Source: Folioceros fuciformis
Lineage: Eukaryota; Anthocerotophyta; Anthocerotopsida; Anthocerotales
NCBI GenBank assembly: GCA_049999805.1
Contig: JBNGIO010005405.1
Coordinates: 1 to 64,000 of the forward strand
DNA: 64,000 nucleotides
Direction of reading: 5' to 3'
Position 1 is the first letter of the stretch. Each line of letters begins with the position of its first letter. Shown here one piece after another: positions 11,194-24,126 of this stretch. A program made the translations under genes and the position numbers. The notes below the pieces were generated by a model. The model was not told the DNA's origin and searched no databases. It saw nothing but the letters and a program-made list of their open reading frames with translations.

Positions 11194-11674
11194 TTTTCTC
11201 AGTGACATTGTATTTTTTCTTCTACTCGTTATTTGGAATTATAAAATCATTTTTATTGAAATTAAACACACTTTTGTTTTTCACTATATCAACATTTGGT
11301 TAGACAGGTAGGTAACAATTCCAATTCTTGGTGGCTGAAAAGGACTCAGTTTACAGAAGATGGTCGATAACCTGGTGTTGAAAGAGTTGTACGAATGAAC
11401 CGTCGCTTTTCGCTGGCATACAATCGATCTGTCCATAGCGGGTTCACTAACATACGCAAATTTTTCACAGCGTTTAGCAAACGTGCAGTACATACCAATA
11501 TTCACAACCATCGGAACTCAAAACGCAAATCCAAATGTCCTGTACTTTACTGAAGTATGGCCATCACTTGTCTGCTTAGATATCGATTACGATACTTTTC
11601 AGCACGGAGGTAATTTGCCACATTTGCAGTCTATAGATCCAACTCTACTCTGCGATGTGTCAGCAACAATGCAT

Positions 11675-14017
11675 TCACAGCCTGGCCTTCGCGCTTAGTC
11701 CAGCTGCAATCTTCTGGCCCAAGCTCGCATCACACTGCAGAAGGAGAGCAAAGATGGGATCAGATAATTGTGGGGAGCAGAGCACCTAGAACTGTCTTCC
11801 TAGACAACAAGTTCCCACAGTGTCAATTACCTGAGACCAGTACGAAATCCAAATGCTGCGAATCTCGTGGGTCACTCGGGGATCCGACAGGCCATCCACC
11901 CACATGTTCACGAACCTTTCCTGCCTGCAGATAGCCGAAAGATAGTTTGAGAAGGGTAAAAGCCAAGCGAAGACAAGTCTCGTTGCCCCCAAGCCAGTTC
12001 ATACCTGTCTGGAGCCCATGACCGGTACCGAATTCCTGGCTGCTGGAAATTGTTCTCCTTCTCAATCATAACCTGACACAGTTCACAGACATCCGTGAGT
12101 CCACAACGCAAACTCACCTTCGCAGCCTCCTTTTGAAAATGCTACAAATGAGAAATCAACCTCTAAGGCATCTTTCACTTCTCCTGCTCTCTCTGCTTTT
12201 TCTCTCAACTCTTCATCACTGACCTTCTCACGCTTCCCCGAAAGCGCGGCTGAGGGAATCGGCACCCTCTCCGAATGTCGCACCGGGTCAAACCTAGATG
12301 GGAAGTAGTTCACCTGTGTCAAGGCAAAACACCACACGCGTTGGAGGAGACATGCCCACCAGAAAGCAAAATCTCCACTGGGAAGGGACGTAGTTGACGT
12401 ACCTCCTCGTCCCTGTGCATGAAATTCATGAAACCCTCGTGATGGTTGTTGTGATAAGCACACTTGGGGGCATTGACAGGCAGAAGAAGGTAGTTCGGCC
12501 CCAGCCTGTGCCTCTGGGTATCTGCGTACGAGAAGATACGGGTCTGCAAGAGCTTGTCGTCGGTGTAGTATACACCTGGGACGACGAGGGCAGGGCAGAA
12601 GGCAAGCTGCTCATTCTCTGCGAAGAAGTTGTCAATGTTCCTGTTGAGAACCAACCTTCCAACCGGCTGCAGGGGGAACAACTCCTCGGGCCACGTCTTG
12701 GTAACATCCAGGGGATCAAAATCGTACTTATCTTCATCAGCAGGGTCGAGAGTCTGGATGAAAAGCGTCCACTCAGGGAAGTCCCCTGCGGCGATGGAAT
12801 CGTACAGGTCCTTGGTAGCATGGCTGTGGTTGGTACCGCCCACGATCACAGCCTCATCACCAATCAGGTTTTCCTCACCGCAAGTAGGGATCCAGTGGAA
12901 CTTCACAAACGTCTGTTTCCCCACCCTGTTGATCAAGGAGAAGGTGTGAACACCAAAACCGGGCATGTGCCTGTAGTCCTTGGGGATACCAACATCATCA
13001 AACAGGAAAGTGAACATGTGGCAACTCTCAGGATGGTGGGAGAAGAAATCCAGGATCCGCCACATCTCCTGAATATGGCTCTTGGGGTTGGGCTTCAGAG
13101 CGTGGACCATGTCAGGAAATTTCATGCCATCCCTGACGAAAAACACTGGCATGTTGTTCCCAACCATATCGAAGTTGCCCTGCACAGGCACAGCCCGAAA
13201 TGCCTCAATCCATACCAAGTCATTATCATCGAACTGCAACTCCTGCCCTAAGCCCTCGCCCTGTCACTACCCAACTCACCTCCCTGGTGTAGAACTTGAC
13301 AGCAAAGCCGCGAGGATCCCTGAGAGTTTCGGGGCTGCCACGCTCATGGATGACAGTAGAGAAACGCAGGATAATCGGAGTCTGAACACCAGGCGCCCGC
13401 AGGAAGTCGGCGCAGGTGAGATGGGAAACATCGTGGGTGACCTCAAAAAATCCTTTAGCGCTGGCACCTCGCGCGTGCACAACACGCTCCGGAATCCTTT
13501 CCCTATCGAACTGTGCAATCTTCTCCACCAAATGGTAGTCCTCCAACAAAATAGGACCTGCACAGCCCACAAACCCACCAACATCATTCCTCACCATGAC
13601 AGCGGCATCACTGAAACGCATCCCCCTCCCACCGGCCTCAAAATGGTGCCCCGGACGAACCTCGAGCCCCGACGGTGAGCGAGTGGTTGTTGTTCCATAC
13701 CGGTGCACCCGAATTGGTAGTGAAGTGGGACGAATTGTGGGCGCTGGATGGCCGATACTGCAATGTTCACCGAACAAGCAGGCCATTAGCAGCATCCTCA
13801 CTAAGGCCAGCTACACACACAAACACACACAGATCAAGGGGCATGCCGAGGCATCACCTCCCCGGGCATGGCCCCCTACCCTTCTCCCAATTGAAGCAAA
13901 ACACCCTAGGGAGACATTGTGCACACAAAATGCGAATTTTCCGAATCATGCTACGACTCGTGCGACTCAGTCAGGCGAATCGGGCAAGGGCGAAATGCGT
14001 ACCTTGTAAGGATCCAT
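11675..14017 (-). CDS. CAT: catalase, 492 residues, peroxisomal
   Basis: Haem catalase, converting hydrogen peroxide to water and oxygen in peroxisomes. Exons from the 5' end: 14017-14003, 13757-13661, 13557-13280, 13179-12403, 12313-12224, 12072-12005, 11924-11831, 11734-11675. They total 1479 nt, giving exactly the usual plant length. The start [13 protein letters not shown] matches plant catalases. The catalytic His lies in [15 protein letters not shown], and the distal Asn is in the [13 protein letters not shown] region. The haem Tyr is in [23 protein letters not shown] and YRSWAPDR are also present. The C-terminus is GLSAKARL: it keeps an internal QKI-like signal in LGQKIAAGL and ends in Ala-Arg-Leu, a known weaker PTS1 form, unlike the usual plant ending. 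Very high confidence in identity. Confidence 0.97.
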
Positions 14018-14551
14018 GGCGGCAACCCGGAGCTCACACCCTGCGCGTCAGTGGGCTACAGGCCAGCAAGCACCCAGGGAAGAAATGGCCACAGGGAGAA
14101 GGACGCAGGTCAATTTAAAGGGGCGTCAAGACAAGGTTTCGCCTCCCGGTTTCGCCGTGACGCACTGATGGCGAAAACTTCATTGCCGTCGCAGTAGCGG
14201 ATCGTTTCGCGATTTCAGCCGCTACTCCGGATCGGGAAACGCTGCATCCAGAAGATCATGGTCGGTTTCACACGGCACCCAAATACCAACCTCAAATGGA
14301 TAAGGTCAGGCCACGTCAGCAGGGACGTAAGTTAATCGCATGGCCTTCGCCGTGACACGCGGACACCTGGATTTTCGGGTGGCAGCCGAAAATATAGTAG
14401 TAACACGTCCGGCAGGCCGAGGCTGGCGTGTTACCCCTGGTTCTACTGCTGCTATTTGGTATCCTCTGGACGTCCTTGTGGGAACTCGTCAGTTTCAACA
14501 GAAGGCAACTGCAAACATACCCAGCACGGATCCATCCAAAATAACACCATA
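14018..14551. other. spacer downstream of 18 kb gene and upstream of catalase
   Basis: Contains the catalase promoter/5' UTR and the 3' end of the next minus-strand gene. No other gene is seen. Short open frames on both strands lack recognisable features. Confidence 0.4.
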
Positions 14552-17500
14552 CTACACAGGAGCCGGGGAGCTAGCTCGAGTCCCTTGTTCAAATGCGCCC
14601 CAGATCTCGGCGATCTCCTCGGCCGTCAAGGCAATGGAGTTGGCGTGCCCTATCCGCATAGGGGTGGAAGGCTGTGACATAGGGGTTGATCTATTGGACA
14701 TGGAATGAGGGGTGGAAGGCAGAGAGAACTGGCTCAGGTCGAAAATAGGCCCATCCGAACCTCTCGAGTCTACGGAGGAACGACGGGCATTGGAGTCTCC
14801 GGGGGTTGATGGGAGAGAGTACTGGCTCAGGTCGAAGATAGCACTCTTGGGAGAACTGGGAGCAGAGGAGGACAGCCTAACAGGCTTCTCACTGAGGGTA
14901 GAGATGACTTCTGAAAGCTGACTGTCTGTGATCTTGATAGGCCTTGGAGGTCGTGGGATAGCTGGAAGGGTGCCGGTCTTCTTACTAGCCGCTAGCTTGA
15001 CAAGGAAGTTGTCCGAAGCTGTCGTGGAAGGACCTTTGCTTAACACGGAAGGGCTCTGGTTGGCGACGACATCGAGGGTAGAAACACTCGGACCTTTCCC
15101 AGACGTGAAAGCCGTAGTCAGAAGTGGTTCCGGGATCTGATCAGGCAAATGAACAACATGAAAACCGTTAACCTCTACCACAATCTGTGACATTAGGACA
15201 CGACGAAGAGGAGAACAACGTGAGCGGAAGAGCTTTACCTGGGCTATCAACCCGTTGGATGCATCCTTCAGTGGGTGCTGCACGTCATGAAAGTCAAGTT
15301 CAGATACCTTTGACGATTTCACGGAAGCCTCACTTGACACCGCATCCACTGAAAGCTTGAAAGGAGACCCAAAAGCGTCCAAGCACACTTCGGATGCTGA
15401 AGTGTCCACCCTTGCAGAAGACGAGGCCTCAGAGTAGTAGCTAGTACCCTCTGACACAATCCCTCGAACATTGTTCAATACAAGGGACTTCGTACTCCAA
15501 TGTTCCTCAGAAACACCCACTCTCTGAGAGCTGAGGCTTTCACGATCTGGGACTATCACCTTATGACTGTCCTCCACACCTGTCTTGCTTCTGGCAGAAA
15601 ACAAACCAGCACTGCCTTCAGTCGAGACCAGAACCTCAACTGCTTCTTCGACGTTCAAGCCTTCACCTAGGGCGGGAGAAATAGCTGTTTCTGATTGTGT
15701 GACTTCGACGTCGACCCATAATGGTAGATCGGCCATCGTGGCACCTTCACCAGACAGCGTTTGTCCTTGAGGTCGAGCTTCATAATTGTCGCTTTCCTGC
15801 ACAGCTTCGGGGTTCACAACATTGGAGTGCGTACCGACGTCAGATGAGCCCGATAATGTGCCCTTGTTGACGCCCACGCTTCTTGTTGTTGGCAATGCCA
15901 ACGAAGGGTCCACAGTCTCGTCTACACTCTCCACCGACACGTCAGCTACAAGTTCATCCTTCGAAGCCGTGCTCGTCCTCGCGCGGAAGACTGGATCCCC
16001 AGATTCAAATTCGTCATCTACCTGCTCATTCTGAGGTGCAACTCCCGCAGACCCAGGAAATCCTTGTTCAACGTGGTTTTCTTGCTGGCTCACACAATCA
16101 AGATCTTCAGTTCGTACACCTTCATCTGCTATCGAGACCACTCCACCTCCGACTGGCAAACTTGTAGAAGCTGAGGTATCATTGCTCTCACCATCCTTGA
16201 CAGGTGCCTCCGAAATTGGAATGCCAACCAAGTCAGAGTGGCCATTGGGATTGGTCTCCTTCCACTCGGATACAACATCAATTCCAGACGCCACCGTGGG
16301 CATGGCTAGGGAGCTGGTTTCAGATTTGCAGGACGATGCCACATTGGCAGCTACTACTTCGGTCTGTGATGTGCTTGAACTCTTATACTTCACGTCTTCA
16401 ACCTGGAAAACTCCCTCCACAATCAGATCAGATGGTGGCCTTGTCACTTCCACGGGAATGCTAGCTTTCTCCGCATCTTCCTCTTGGTGAAGGTCACGCT
16501 TCCCAGACCCCACGCTCCCTCTACCCACGACGGCCACATCAGGACCTAGCCTGTCAAGACTGGCGAACTCAGGAGGCCCAACTTCCCTCGCTTCAAGCTT
16601 GTTCCCTTTGTCCTGGTCCAGAAGAAGCGAGGTAATCAACCAGCCCTCGCCGAAAGTAGGTGTTCTTGGGCTAGCAGATGTGACGATAGAGGCGTCAGTG
16701 CCGGCAAGCGCAGAAGGCACTGAGCTTTCACCCTGCGACTGCACTGAGTCAGAGTTCTCGAGCGACGCGCCTGCGCATGACTGGCTCTCCGGACCAGCTG
16801 AAGCGACGTCTGCATTTGAAGTGATGGCGGGGTCATCTGCGGGCTCCAACTTCGCATGTTTGTCCGTTTCTGTCCAGCCCTCACTGCAGAAAGCATCATC
16901 GGGAAGAACAGTCCAATCTCTTGAGCGCTTTGCAGACCGAGACCTCTTGATTTCAGAAGGGAGGGGCCTTGTCAGCACTCCAGGGACTGAAGGAACGAAG
17001 GAGGGACGCCAGGGTCAGTGGCCGTTTTTCCGGAAGATAACCGCGGACTGAACAGCAAACGCCTTAGCTAAGTCCTTACCTGGAAGAGCTTCTACACTCC
17101 GCAAGACAGGTGACTTAGGAGGCTGCCGCTTCAGAGCCTGCTCGCGTTTAAGAGTCGCATTGACACTGATATCCTTAAGAGCAGGTCGTCCGGCCTTCAT
17201 CAGTTTGGCCTGGTTAAAAGACAAGGACACGACAATCTCTTCGCTAAACTGCCTGCTGGTGCTCACAGAACAATCCTAGAGGCACAACACTACCACAGCA
17301 ATTGTGAATTCACAAGAAAAGTAGAGAAACATACCACTTCAGGCCTGGTCTTCGCAACAAGAGCAGATACAGACTCCTCTTTAAGTTCGGCAGACTCCTG
17401 TGGAGCAGCGAGCGACTTCTCCGCCAAAGCCGAGACGGCACTCACAACATCAGCCCTAGTCTCCGGGTCCTTAAAGACAGCAAAGTGGCCGCCAAAGTCC

Positions 17501-18030
17501 GTGCTAGACATTGAAGGCCCCCTCAAATGAACACGAGCATCCGGTGCAAGAACGTCGGGACGAGAAGGAAGGTGAGTGACTGGAGCCTCGGCAACTCCCA
17601 AGCCACGTTCCACAGATGTAGGTAGCCCAGAATCCACCTCCGGCAACACTCCCTCAATCTTGCTTACCGAGCCTTCATCCTTACCAAGAACCGGCACCTC
17701 CTCACTCACTGGCCTCAAGTCTTGGACATCACCAACCACTTGCTGAGTTGCAGCAGCAGCAGCGGCTCTGCTTTCGCCCCTACCGAGACTCTTGTCGGAG
17801 AGTCCTGCGGCGTACTGGAGGACGGGGACCTGGACAAAACCATCCACTTCAGCGGGCTTCTTCACCAAAGAGGCGTCCAACGTCCGACCGTTAGTCTCCA
17901 CTCTCTGCTTCTCCGCCACGGCAATATCTTTCCTAACCTCCCGGACTGTGATGTGCGGGCTCGTCGCTCTCCTCCCATTGACAGGAGCCTTGGAGCCATT
18001 GCTCTCGCCCTTACTGAAGCACTTTCCCAT
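14552..18030 (-). CDS. predicted N-myristoylated, disordered protein (about 1,100 residues)
   Basis: The start MGKCFSKGESNGSK has Gly2, Cys4 and Ser6, fitting N-myristoylation plus palmitoylation and so membrane attachment. Exons: 18030-17335, 17275-17080, 16986-14552, GT-AG and in phase (1109 codons with stop). A further 54-nt GT..AG segment at 15238-15185 is open in frame and may be a retained or optional intron. The body is acidic and Ser/Thr/Val/Glu-rich with no folded domain that I recognise. The C-terminal part has a basic proline patch (PAIPRPPRPIKI) and two copies of IFDLSQ(Y/F)SLPSTP about 35 residues apart, suggesting a docking motif. The last residues, ALTAEEIAEIWGAFEQG, look helical. 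Family not recognised. Confidence 0.75.
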
Positions 18031-19118
18031 GGCTGCTGGAGTCGATTCTCTTCTTCCCCGAGCTCAATGCCAGTGCCAGGGACGAAGAGAATGCTTCCTC
18101 TTGCTCGTCAACCCGACACAGAGCAGCAGTCTGGCACCAAGCAATCCAGACATGGTTCAATTCCCATGTGCCTCCAAATGCAGGCGAGCGAAACACAGAC
18201 TCCAAACACAGTGCGTGGGACCAAGCGCGAGATTACCTCCAACCGGCGTCTCGAGACGCAGACTCCTCATGGCCGCGCGGCGTGCGCAGAGTGGAGGAGG
18301 GGAGAACGCACCCGAGCAGTAGCAGCAAAGGGCGATGTCAGTGAAGGGAGGAAATGGAGGGGGAGCGAGGGGGTAGCTCGCTGACGCGAGACATGGATAT
18401 GACACTTTTCACCGGGCAAGGCATTCGCCCGGACAACACCTACCCAGGTGGCACACTCGCGTGCATGTTCGGCCAGTTGAATTTTAAGCTGGGTGCTCAC
18501 CCGCCAAAAACACGGCCACAGGTGAAGATAGCAGCAGGACATAAGCTTCCCTGCGATCCCCTCCTTGCACACGCCATATCCGGATACTTCATGGGCTGGT
18601 GCTCGAAGGGTTTGGATTTGAATAATGGCATGGCGCGAATGGGAGCGAATTCGGTTTTTAATTTTAAAATTTCCGGTTTTCCTCGCTCTTCTTACTTCCG
18701 GGATACATATCTGGACATCAACTCCACACAGGATGGATGGGACTGCCTTTCACCAAAGCGTTAAAGCTCACATACGGTGAGTACAGTACATGTACTGTAT
18801 GCAAGAAAGCCTGTCACATGGATAATCATACGTATAGATAATGTATGCATGTACGACTGAGTGAATGATTGTCCTCCGCTGTCCTCTCGCCATGAAGCCC
18901 CCACACCTGGAACTGGGCTTGGGCCTGGCCTGGGTCGTGACAGAAGGGTTGATTGGGAGGACCAGATTCAGCTGTGCCTGACCCTCACGATCGAGGAGGA
19001 GGAGGAGGGGTAAGAAGAGGTGGTCCGGGCGGGCTGGTTGTGAATTTGTAGCAGAAGCGGCATTGGGGGTGAGGGATGCGGAGGGCGGCCTGAATCGGTG
19101 CTCGTCAATCAATTTGTG
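18031..19118. other. divergent intergenic region between the 18 kb gene and the Cu-ATPase gene
   Basis: This stretch separates two divergently transcribed genes and should hold both promoters. A 136-codon plus-strand frame (18354-18764) is open, but it lacks recognisable motifs and shows mixed composition. I do not call it a gene. Confidence 0.4.
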
Positions 19119-22100
19119 ATGGAGGCGTGCGGGGCGAGGCGGGCGCTGCTCCCGGCGGCAATGTGGCCGCTGCAGGTGTCGGGGGCCGGGCTGAGGATGG
19201 TGNNNNNNNNNNNNNNNNNNNNNNNNNNNNNNNNNNNNNNNNNNNNNNNNNNNNNNNNNNNNNNNNNNNNNNNNNNNNNNNNNNNNNNNNNNNNNNNNNN
19301 NNNNNNNNNNNNNNNNNNNNNNNNNNNNNNNNNNNNNNNNNNNNNNNNNNNNNNNNNNNNNNNNNNNNNNNNNNNNNNNNNNNNNNNNNNNNNNNNNNNN
19401 NNNNNNNNNNNNNNNNNNNNNNNNNNNNNNNNNNNNNNNNNNNNNNNNNNNNNNNNNNNNNNNNNNNNNNNNNNNNNNNNNNNNNNNNNNNNNNNNNNNN
19501 NNNNNNNNNNNNNNNNNNNNNNNNNNNNNNNNNNNNNNNNNNNNNNNNNNNNNNNNNNNNNNNNNNNNNNNNNNNNNNNNNNNNNNNNNNNNNNNNNNNN
19601 NNGAGTGGGTCGTGTGGAGCAGCCGCTAGTATCGTCTGCAGTCGTGAATTTGGCAACCGAGACGGCGCTCGTGCGGGTTAACTCCGATGTCGAGCAGCCC
19701 AGTGCCTTGGACAGTGCGAAGAGGGAGCTGGCCGAGTTCCTCGCAAAGCATCTTACCAGCTGTGGGTTCAAGTCCACCGTCAGAGGTGAGGAGTAAGCGG
19801 GAGTGGGTTTTGTGGCATGGTGTAGCTGCTGGGCACCAGGGACGGTAGGTAGGATGCATTCCAGTGTGAGAGAGTGCGAGGGGGAGGGAAAGCCCGGCTC
19901 GTACTCCGGAGTGATAACACCCTTTTTCTCTCAGCCTTGCCCTTGCCCTTGCCCTTGCCCTAGTACTGAACTGCTGTATGCATGGGTGGATTGCAGAAGG
20001 AGTGTTTTGAAGGAAGAATCCAAGTGCAGGTCCTGCTCCCACTTCCAAGCTTCCCTTCCTATTCATTTGGAGGGGTTTCTCTTGAGATCTCAGCTTGCCT
20101 TGGCATACCGTGTCCACGGCCTTGCTTGTGGGAGCTTTTACCTCACGATGAGTTCCTAGTCCTAGCTCTTAGTTGCTGCTGTTGGGACTCCTGGACAAGA
20201 GTCTGATACAAACCCCAAAATTTTCATTCACCTGGAGAGTAGTGCCGTATATCTTGGCTGACCAAATGCGTAAGCATAGTCAGGAATTTTCAGTGAAATT
20301 TTCACTTTTGTGTACAAGAAACAAGGATTGATCAATCAATGCTGCAAGTTAATAGTTCGTGACTGTTTCTCTGCATTCATCCTTTGTCAGGACTTTTTCA
20401 TGGCTACTCCGTGAAGTGCAGACATGTCTCAACACTTGCCTTGTCAAATGTGTTTTTCATTGTCAATTTGTGAGGTGCTGGACATTTTCGTATTTTGAGG
20501 TGCCTGCTGATTGTATGAGCCGAAAGTCCTTGGTAGTCCTCCTGATAGCTGATGGTGGGCTTGGTGTTTTTCTCTTGACAGGCCAAGGGGTTGTGGGGGG
20601 TACTGTTACTCCAGCAGCTTTGCGGAAGCGAGAGGAGCGGCTTGCCCGCTTGAAAGATAGTGGTATATTCAGAATGACCTTTGATAGAGTTTGACAAGGC
20701 TCTAGCTGTTGTTCAAGACATACTTTACCGTCATCCAGGCAGTCCCTTTGTGGCACAATGCGCCTGAGATGTCGGATGTCTTGTGTGCCCTCCTGGAAGT
20801 CAACTGATGGTGTGTGACTTATCATGCAGGCAGAAGACTGGCTACAGCTTGGACTCTTGCCGCAGCTTGCCTTGTCGGCCACACTGCTCATTTCTTTGCT
20901 CACAGCGCTCCAGCCTGGCTTCATGTTCTCCACTCTACTGGCTTCCATGCCGCACTATCCCTCGCTGCGCTTGCTGGGCCCGGCCGGAAGTTGCTTACCG
21001 ATGGGTGGAAAAGCTTTTGGAAAAAATCGCCAAATATGAATACGTTGGTAGGCTTGGGAGCAGTTTCTTCCTTCGCTGTCAGCTCAGCAGCTCTTCTCCT
21101 CCCACATCTGGTAAGGCTCTTCTACGTGGACTCTGTGTTAGACGTACATATGCCGAGATAAGAGAGTGACAACTCCTAAGAGAGTGGCTTCCGGTTCAGG
21201 GTTGGCAAGCTTTTTTTGAGGAGCCAGTAATGCTGCTAGCTTTTGTGCTGCTGGGAAGGGCTGTTGAAGAGAGGGCAAAGTTGAAGGCGACCAGTGACAT
21301 GGCAGCACTTCTGAACTTGCTACCTTCAAACGCCCGCCTTGTGATGGGATTGAAACCTGATGGTCATCCCTCAGTCGAAGAAGTCCCTTGCAGTGCACTT
21401 TCAGTCGGAGATGCTGTCCTTGTTCTACCTGGGGTATTTCTTATCTCTAAACAGAGGTCATTCTAGGATGTGACAACCTGCAGCCCGTCTGCAGGACGAG
21501 CTCATGATGCGCCATTGGACCAGCCTAAGCTCATGACAGTAAGATGTGCCTGTGCTAGGACCGCATTCCGGTTGATGGAGTAGTTCGACAAGGACGGAGC
21601 ACTGTAGACGAGTCCAGTCTGACTGGTGAACCCTTGCCGGTGTTGAAACAAGCAGGAGTACGTGGTGCCAAACCTATCTCTCTAGCCTTGTGTCAGGCCT
21701 GCCATTGCTCGGTGGGGAGGCCTAATGTCACAACATCTGGCAGGATGAAGTAAGTGCAGGGACTGTGAACTACAACGGAGCACTGACGGTAGAAACTGTA
21801 AGAGCAGGCGGTGAGTCCGTTATGGGAGACATTGTACGGATGGTGGAAGATGCCCAGACCAGAGAAGCTCCGGTGCAACGTTTGGCTGATCAGGTTGGTT
21901 GACAGCACACGGCGCATTTCAATTGCACCTTGAGTGTAGCGTTCAATAGCCGTGAAAGCTGATGTCTGATGTGTTGCAGGTGGCAGGACGGTTCTGTTAT
22001 GGGGTTATGGCCCTCTCTGCTGCAACTTTTGGGTTTTGGAGCTTGCTTGGGCCTCAGGTATTCCCAGCCGTGGTGCAGCAAAGCCAGGCCTTTCTGCTAG

Positions 22101-24126
22101 GTCTCCAACTCGCATGCAACGTTTTGGTGAGAGCTACTTCAATCTGTTTTGAGATTGCTTTCTGATGGCATCAATGAAATCGGTCGGCTTTTGGCTAACC
22201 TTCCCTGGTTTGCAGGTCATTGCTTGTCCTTGTGCTTTAGGACTTGCAACTCCGACGGCGGTTCTGGTGGGCAAATCTGCATTTATGCAAATTGTTGACG
22301 TGTTGCGAATGGCAATAGATGGGCAGAAGTGAAACTTGCAAGTCTGATTTGGTCAGGTGGGAACTTCTCTTGGAGCACGAAGGGGCTTGCTTATTCGTGG
22401 AGGAGACATACTAGAGAAGGTCTCAGGTCTCGCCACAGTGGTCTTTGATAAAACAGGAACTCTGACAATCGGCAAACCGCTTGTCACGAATGTGTTTGCC
22501 ATTCCCAGTGAAGCTTCGGATGGTACATCGCCCCGTTCTCCAACGTAAGGAATATCTGCTGCCTCGTCCCCTGTGCATCCCTGTGTTTTATGTGCTGTTG
22601 GTGAGGTTTGGAGTTGGCAGGGAGTACCGGCTGCAAAGAGAGGTGCCAGAACGGGAATTGCTAGCTCTGGCTGCTGGTGTGGAGAGGACAACATCACATC
22701 CGATCGCAAGAGCTCTTGTACAGGCAGCTGCTGAGGCTGGCTGTCGTAGTGTTTCAGTACGTCCCTTCAAATCACAGCTGCCTCACCACCAACTCATGTG
22801 TGACACAGCGTTTTCCGCTCTACGAAAGATGCACTTGTGGTCGTCCTGATTCAAAATTTGGTCAATGTTCCTTACAGGTGAAGGAACAATCCTTCGAACA
22901 GGAGCCTGGATCTGGAGCGACTGCTATTGTGGAAGGCAAGAGGGTGACCGTCGGAACTTTGGAGTGGGTCCAAAGGTGGGTTAGAACATGCCACTAGCTC
23001 TCTTCTTCAACTGCTGTGCATACTTAGGTCTTACCCCTTGTTTCTGTTTGGGCCCACAGATATGGAGCACAGGGCACGTTCTCAGAACCAGCTGAGCAAG
23101 GAGAGACTACGGTGTATGTTGGAGTGGACGACCGCATCGCAGGAGCAATCACCATGCGAGATGATGTGAGGGACGATGCCTCGGAGACCATACGGGCTCT
23201 CCAAAGCATGGGTATCCGAACAGTAATGCTATCTGGGGACAAGAAGACGGCGGCAGAGGCTGTTGCTTCGCAGATCGGCATGGACACCGAGCAGGTCACT
23301 GTCGACTCCTAGTGTCTCTCATTCCATGGTCCACCACATTCATCAGCATCCGGCGTGTGATGCGTTGCAACCTATGGATGCAGGTGCATGCCGGAGTGAA
23401 GCCTTCTGGTAAGGCCCAGTTCATCCGGCAACTTCAGCAAGCAAACCAGAGAGTCGGAATGGTGGGCGATGGCGTCAACGACGCCGCGGCACTTGCCCAA
23501 GCAGACGTGGGCATTGCCATGGCTGGGGGAGTAGGAGCTGCGAGTGAAGTTGCCTCCATTGTCCTGATGGGCGACAAGCTAGCTCAGGTTCCCCACTCCT
23601 CCACTCCATCTCATCCATCCCGAACTTGCTCCAGACCTAACACCCAGGTACTTCAGGTGGTGGATGCCATCGAGCTCAGCCGGGTTACCTTGAGAAAGAT
23701 TAAGCAGAACCTGTTGTGGGCCTTCATGTACAACATCGTAAGTGTCACACCTTTCCCCATACCTTTTGCATGATGCACTGAGTGAGATGCCGACCCTGGT
23801 ACCCTCGCATCTGGCAGGTGGGACTTCCAGTAGCAGCGGGTGTGCTTCTTCCAATCACGAACACAATGCTGACCCCATCCATCGCTGGTGCTCTCATGGC
23901 TGCGAGCTCGTTGGGAGTGATGGCCAACTCCCTCATGCTTCAATGGGAGTACGAGCGTTCCTCAACTGCCTTGCATAGGTCTGCTGCCTCCAGGTCCACG
24001 GCACCTCATGCCAAGAGAAGTGTCTCCGCCAGTCCTCCATCTCAGGAAGTACGGTACCAGGCAGAGGAAGACGACATAGAGAAGGCTCTCCTTCCTCAGC
24101 AGGAGAGGGGCAAATTCGCCCATTGA
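19119..24126 (+). CDS. PAA1: plastid-envelope P1B-type Cu-transporting ATPase (PAA1/HMA6-like), N-terminal part in gap
   Basis: Copper import pump of the chloroplast. The start is provisional ([20 protein letters not shown] at 19119, transit-peptide-like) because 400 Ns (19203-19602) remove the following part, probably including the metal-binding CxxC. Exons after the gap: to 19785, 20582-20662, 20830-21110, 21200-21433, 21559-21657, 21744-21893, 21980-22126, 22216-22266, 22357 to about 22526, about 22611-22756, 22878-22975, 23060-23293, 23384-23586, 23657-23737, 23818-24126. Landmarks: [36 protein letters not shown], the Cu-site CPC in [14 protein letters not shown], phosphorylation site [52 protein letters not shown] and [24 protein letters not shown] and the loop sequences fit PAA1 rather than PAA2. 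The tail is Ser/basic-rich. Confidence 0.93.
19203..19602. other. assembly gap of 400 N
   Basis: A run of exactly 400 Ns, so the length is probably nominal. It removes the start of the Cu-ATPase coding sequence and any intron there. Confidence 0.99.

Noticed and set aside
12394-13251. A 285-codon plus-strand frame
   Set aside because: It is the antisense shadow of the large catalase exon.
18354-18764. A 136-codon plus-strand frame in the divergent promoter region
   Set aside because: No recognisable motif, mixed composition, and it lies where two promoters are expected.
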